Assembly: GCA_029781865.1 (NCBI GenBank)
Contig: JAKOVW010000053.1
Coordinates: 62,001 to 126,000, forward strand
DNA from: Bacteroidota bacterium
GTDB lineage: Bacteria > Bacteroidota > Bacteroidia > Chitinophagales > Saprospiraceae
Length of the DNA: 64,000 nucleotides
Reading direction: 5' to 3'
The notes under the pieces were generated by a model. The model was not told where the DNA came from, searched no databases, and saw only the letters and a program-made list of their open reading frames with translations. This document shows, piece by piece, positions 60,614-64,000 of this stretch. The number at the start of each line of letters is the position of its first letter. The stretch's first letter is position 1. The translations under genes and the position numbers were made by a program.

Positions 60614-62503
60614 ATGAAAAGTACCCGGCTAACTGAATTATTAAAATCCCCTGAAATTTTTGCTTACCCAGTTTTTTTCTTATTGTCTTTGGGGCTTTAC
60701 TTTGAATCCATCAAATTCGGTTACGTTCTGGATGATGTCATGGTGCTTTCGGAAAACAGTTTTGTACAGAAGGGATTCGCGGGCATCTGGGACATACTCA
60801 GCAAAGAAAGCTTTATTGGTTATTTTGGTGAGCAAAAAGATCTCGTCGCCGGTTCCAGGTACAGACCTCTCTCCATTGTCAGCTTTGCGATTGAATCCCA
60901 GTTTTTTCCAAATACACCCAAACTCAGTCATCTCATCAATATCTTGTTATATGCTCTTACCGGATGTGTAGTCTTCCGCTTTTGCAAATTGATTCTGCAA
61001 CAGAAAACAAAATCCATATGGTATTGGTGCATTCCATTTATTGCTGCCTGTTTATTCATAACACATCCGATTCACTCCGAAGCTGTTGCCAATATTAAAG
61101 GCAGAGATGAAATTATGTGCTTGCTTTTTTCGCTTTGTGCTACCAATTCCTGGTTGCGCTATTATGATGAGAAAAAGAAAATACATTTCATTGGTTCAAT
61201 CATTTGGTTTTTACTTGCCCTGTTTTCTAAAGAAAATGCGGTAACTTTTATCGCAATCATTCCATTGACGATTGTATTCTTTAGATCCGTCAAATTAAAA
61301 AAAGCCATACTGGATGCCTGGCCACTTTGGTTGTGTTTCTTCTTTTTTCTGTTGGTGAGACGAATGGTCATCGGATATTTTATGAGTAATGGTGTTGAGA
61401 TTGATGACCTCATGAACAATCCGTTCATTGGAATGAAAATCCATGAGAAAATTGCAACGATTTTCTATACTATCGGATGGTACTACAAGTTGTTAGTATT
61501 TCCCCATCCGCTCACTCATGATTACTATCCCTATCACGTCCCCAAAGTAAACTTTGCCAATGTATGGAGTATACTTTCCGTACTCATTTCACTGGCCTTG
61601 TTGATTTATGCATACCGCAAACGCAATCGGCAGCCACTGATCAGTTATTCTATTTTTTATTACTTCATAACTTTTTCAATCGTTTCCAATTTTGTGTTTC
61701 CGGTTGGCACATTCATGAATGAACGCTTCTTGTTTATGCCTTCCGTTGGATTTTCAGTCATTTGCAGTTACGGACTGTATCAATTCTCCCAATTTCAGGA
61801 TTTTAAATGGAAAATTCCGGCATGGATTATTTTCATAGCAGTGCTTACTGCGTATTCTATACGAACTATTACACGTGTACCGGATTGGGAAGACGGATTC
61901 ACTCTAAATCTGGCTGCAGTAAAAGTGTCCAAGAACAGTGCACGGATTAATTTATTTACGGGCGTTTCCTATTTTCAGCAATATCAGAAAGACACTTCCG
62001 TCACCCAGAAATACAAAGATCTGCAAATTGCTGAAACGTATATTGACAAATCACTTTCCATTTTTCCATTATACGGGCAGGCATTAAATATGAAGTCAGG
62101 AGTTTTAGCAGAATGGCTTAAAAAAGATAATGACATCAATAAATTTTTGAAGAACCTGGAACCAATCATTAAGGTAAAACCCAATCTTGATTTTGTTTCC
62201 AAGTACATGGAATACCTCATCAAAGACAAAGAAAATGACCCGATCATGTTCCCGTTCCTCAAAAGGATCGGTTATGATATTCTTTATAAAGAAACCCATA
62301 ATTATGTTTATGCTTTGCATTTTCTGGGAATGGCTTATAAGATGAATAATAAAGATGCAGATCTTTGTTTTTACATTGGATCCGTTTACCGCGATGCCGC
62401 CAAGTTTGGAAAAATGAATTATTCCAAAGCAAAGGAATTCGAACAAAATGCAAAGATGTTTTTTGACCAGGCTGCAACACTAGACCCTAAATATGCACAA
62501 TGA
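60614..62503 (+). CDS. TMTC-like polytopic membrane protein (GT-C/TPR type)
   Basis: The 629-residue protein has an early luminal-type acidic motif (VLDDVMVL near residue 40), then HPIHSEAVANIKGRDE (about 147-162). About ten membrane segments follow, with ERFLFMPSVGFSVI, and then a C-terminal helical TPR-like part. The order matches the TMTC family of O-mannosyltransferases and their bacterial DUF1736-type relatives. It may glycosylate secreted proteins from lipid-linked sugar. The substrate is unknown. Its 3' end overlaps dprA by 11 bp. Confidence 0.8.
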   Translation: MKSTRLTELLKSPEIFAYPVFFLLSLGLYFESIKFGYVLDDVMVLSENSFVQKGFAGIWDILSKESFIGYFGEQKDLVAGSRYRPLSIVSFAIESQFFPNTPKLSHLINILLYALTGCVVFRFCKLILQQKTKSIWYWCIPFIAACLFITHPIHSEAVANIKGRDEIMCLLFSLCATNSWLRYYDEKKKIHFIGSIIWFLLALFSKENAVTFIAIIPLTIVFFRSVKLKKAILDAWPLWLCFFFFLLVRRMVIGYFMSNGVEIDDLMNNPFIGMKIHEKIATIFYTIGWYYKLLVFPHPLTHDYYPYHVPKVNFANVWSILSVLISLALLIYAYRKRNRQPLISYSIFYYFITFSIVSNFVFPVGTFMNERFLFMPSVGFSVICSYGLYQFSQFQDFKWKIPAWIIFIAVLTAYSIRTITRVPDWEDGFTLNLAAVKVSKNSARINLFTGVSYFQQYQKDTSVTQKYKDLQIAETYIDKSLSIFPLYGQALNMKSGVLAEWLKKDNDINKFLKNLEPIIKVKPNLDFVSKYMEYLIKDKENDPIMFPFLKRIGYDILYKETHNYVYALHFLGMAYKMNNKDADLCFYIGSVYRDAAKFGKMNYSKAKEFEQNAKMFFDQAATLDPKYAQ

Positions 62504-63599
62504 TGAATTGCTTTACAACATAGCACTGACTAAAGTCGAAAATGTAGGAGCCATAACTGCAAAAACATTAATCAGTTATTGCGGTTCTGCAAAATCCGTT
62601 TTTGAGGAACGGAAATCCAAATTGATCAGGATCCCACAGGTTGGATCTGCCATTGCACATGCCATCAAGGACAAGTCTGCTCTTGAAAAAGCGGAAAAGG
62701 AAATAGACTACATTCAAAAACACAGGATTCAGGTCTACTTTTACCTCGATGAAAACTATCCATACCGATTAAAAAATTACAACGATTGTCCCTTGTTACT
62801 TTACTATAATGGGAATGCAGATTTAAATCAGGATAAAATAATCGCTGTAGTAGGAACCAGGCGGATTACAGAATATGGGAAAGATCTGGTTACCCAACTC
62901 ATCAAAGGAATTTCCCACCAACCTATTCTGGTGGTAAGTGGTCTTGCTTATGGTGTCGATAGTTTAGCACATAAACTTTGTGTTGTGGAAAACATTCCAA
63001 CCATAGGTGTGCTTGGTCATGGACTGGACCGCATTTATCCATTGGAAAATAAAAAACTGGCTTGCCAGATGACGGAACATGGTGGATTGCTGACTGAATT
63101 TGGCATTAATACAAATCCGGACAGGGAAAACTTTCCAATGCGAAACCGAATTGTGGCCGGAATGTGCGATGCCGTTGTTGTGGTTGAAACCAAACGCGAC
63201 GGTGGAAGCATGATTACGGCTGAAATTGCAAACAATTATAACAAGGACGTCTATGCTTTTCCGGGACGAACTCATGATCTTTATTCTAATGGCTGTCTTC
63301 ATCTGATCAAAAATCATAAAGCCCAACTCATTGAAAATGCAGAAGACTTGATTTTAAACATGCGATGGGATGTCAATACAACTGGCGACAAACAGATTCA
63401 GCAACAATTGTTTATTGATTTGAATGAAGATGAACAAGCGCTTGTGGACCTTTTACAAAAAGATAACGAAGTACATGTGGATGTTTTCTATCAAAATTTA
63501 GAACTTAGCCCCAGCAAACTGGCGAGTCTTTTATTAAATCTTGAATTCAATGGCATTATCAAATCATTACCCGGCAAGAGGTATTCACTCGTTCAATAA
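62493..63599 (+). CDS. dprA: DNA-processing protein DprA
   Basis: The 368-residue protein has an N-terminal helix-hairpin-helix/SAM-like part. The Rossmann-like DprA core follows (AVVGTRRITEYGKDLV, VSGLAYGVDSLAHK, GVLGHGLDRIYP, FPMRNRIVAGM, KRDGGSMITAEIA). A winged-helix C-terminal domain completes it (LLLNLEFNGIIKSLPGKRY). DprA loads RecA on incoming single-stranded DNA in transformation. It overlaps the TMTC-like gene by 11 bp and is followed after 7 bp by an alkaline phosphatase gene. Confidence 0.95.
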   Translation: MHNDELLYNIALTKVENVGAITAKTLISYCGSAKSVFEERKSKLIRIPQVGSAIAHAIKDKSALEKAEKEIDYIQKHRIQVYFYLDENYPYRLKNYNDCPLLLYYNGNADLNQDKIIAVVGTRRITEYGKDLVTQLIKGISHQPILVVSGLAYGVDSLAHKLCVVENIPTIGVLGHGLDRIYPLENKKLACQMTEHGGLLTEFGINTNPDRENFPMRNRIVAGMCDAVVVVETKRDGGSMITAEIANNYNKDVYAFPGRTHDLYSNGCLHLIKNHKAQLIENAEDLILNMRWDVNTTGDKQIQQQLFIDLNEDEQALVDLLQKDNEVHVDVFYQNLELSPSKLASLLLNLEFNGIIKSLPGKRYSLVQ

Positions 63600-63606
63600 G
63601 ACTTAC

Positions 63607-64000
63607 ATGAGTATACCATACACGATTTTATCCTTCATTCTGTTTTCTTGTCATACAACGCGTTTTGCAAGCGAAATTGAAGCACCCAAACATCAGCCGG
63701 TCAAAACAGTTACAAACATTAATCCTCCAAAACCAAAAAATGTCATTTTTATGATTGGCGATGGAATGGGACTTACACAAATCACAGCAGGAATGTATAT
63801 GAATGGCAATCATCTCGAAATGGAGAGATGTACTTCCATTGGACTTCACAAATCCTATTCTGCAAATGAACTGGTCACCGAATCAGCAGCCGGAGCAACC
63901 GCTTTTTCCATTGGAATGAAAACAAAAAACGGTTATTTAGGTCTTGATTCAGCTGGTGTTTCACATACTACTATAATGGAGGACGCATCAAAAAATGGAT
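63607..64000 (+). CDS. Alkaline phosphatase, N-terminal part (cut by window edge)
   Basis: The reading frame from the ATG at 63607 runs off the right edge. A short signal segment (MSIPYTILSFILFSC) may be a lipoprotein signal. NVIFMIGDGMG (the metal-binding Asp) and ELVTESAAGATAFSIGMKT follow, the latter holding the nucleophilic Ser of PhoA-type phosphatases, with Glu in place of the usual Asp before it. The enzyme would release phosphate from monoesters outside the cytoplasm. It starts 7 bp after dprA. Confidence 0.9.
   Translation, partial: MSIPYTILSFILFSCHTTRFASEIEAPKHQPVKTVTNINPPKPKNVIFMIGDGMGLTQITAGMYMNGNHLEMERCTSIGLHKSYSANELVTESAAGATAFSIGMKTKNGYLGLDSAGVSHTTIMEDASKNG

Overview
The window comes from a low-GC Bacteroidota genome, most likely of the Saprospiraceae type. 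Evidence: several secreted proteins end in type IX secretion (T9SS) sorting domains of type A or B; there are CarboxypepD-regulatory TonB receptors, SprB and HYR repeats, and a 7TM-DISM hybrid histidine kinase; promoters fit the Bacteroidota pattern TTTG-N-TAnnTTTG; Shine-Dalgarno sequences are inconspicuous. I see no rRNA, insertion sequence, prophage or CRISPR array.

Layout. 0-4.5 kb: uridine kinase (cut by the window edge) divergent from a concentrative nucleoside transporter, then a minus-strand translation cluster (rimM, a lipoprotein, mnmA). 4.5-6.7 kb: a small accessory patch with tRNA-Leu(UAA), tRNA-Gly(GCC), one intact and one broken four-helix-bundle gene, and a stranded T9SS tail fragment. 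6.7-9.5 kb: a giant T9SS type B repeat protein. 9.9-13.3 kb: a catalase-related protein plus a plant-type alpha-dioxygenase homologue, a candidate oxylipin operon. 13.5-22.7 kb: DUF2007 protein, glutathione peroxidase, lipoprotein, TonB receptor, TIGR02206 membrane protein, OM protein and the hybrid kinase. 23-26 kb: an unrecognised lipoprotein abutting a FabF-like ketosynthase. 26-42 kb: an ABC-F protein, OmpA protein, A-type Fe-S carrier, DoxX protein, kelch T9SS protein, a yaaA/penicillin-acylase/membrane-protein operon, FadL-like porin, proS and a DUF3127 protein. 42-50 kb: a 1311-residue HYR/dockerin T9SS protein, a metal-binding lipoprotein, Bcp, an M23 peptidase and meaB. 50.5-51.4 kb: a Xre-RES toxin-antitoxin pair. 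51.5-55.6 kb: iscS, iscU, iscA, an O-antigen-ligase-like gene and convergent hscB. 55.7-64 kb: rseP, a DEAD-box helicase, an RRM protein, an OM protein, a TMTC-like membrane protein, dprA and the start of an alkaline phosphatase.

The most unusual signal is a set of at least 13 intergenic tandem arrays with 7- or 8-bp units. Most can be read, on one strand or the other, as variants of one unit (GAGTTAG, CAGTTAG, GCTGTTAG, GCTGTAG). A second family (AGATYTG) supplies the stop codons of mnmA and the ABC-F gene. Several arrays lie where the upstream promoter element is expected, next to a TAnnTTTG box. The second signal is the alpha-dioxygenase homologue, which keeps the catalytic Tyr and proximal His but has Ala where the distal His is expected.

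All names rest on reading the translated sequence and on family knowledge. No database search was run.
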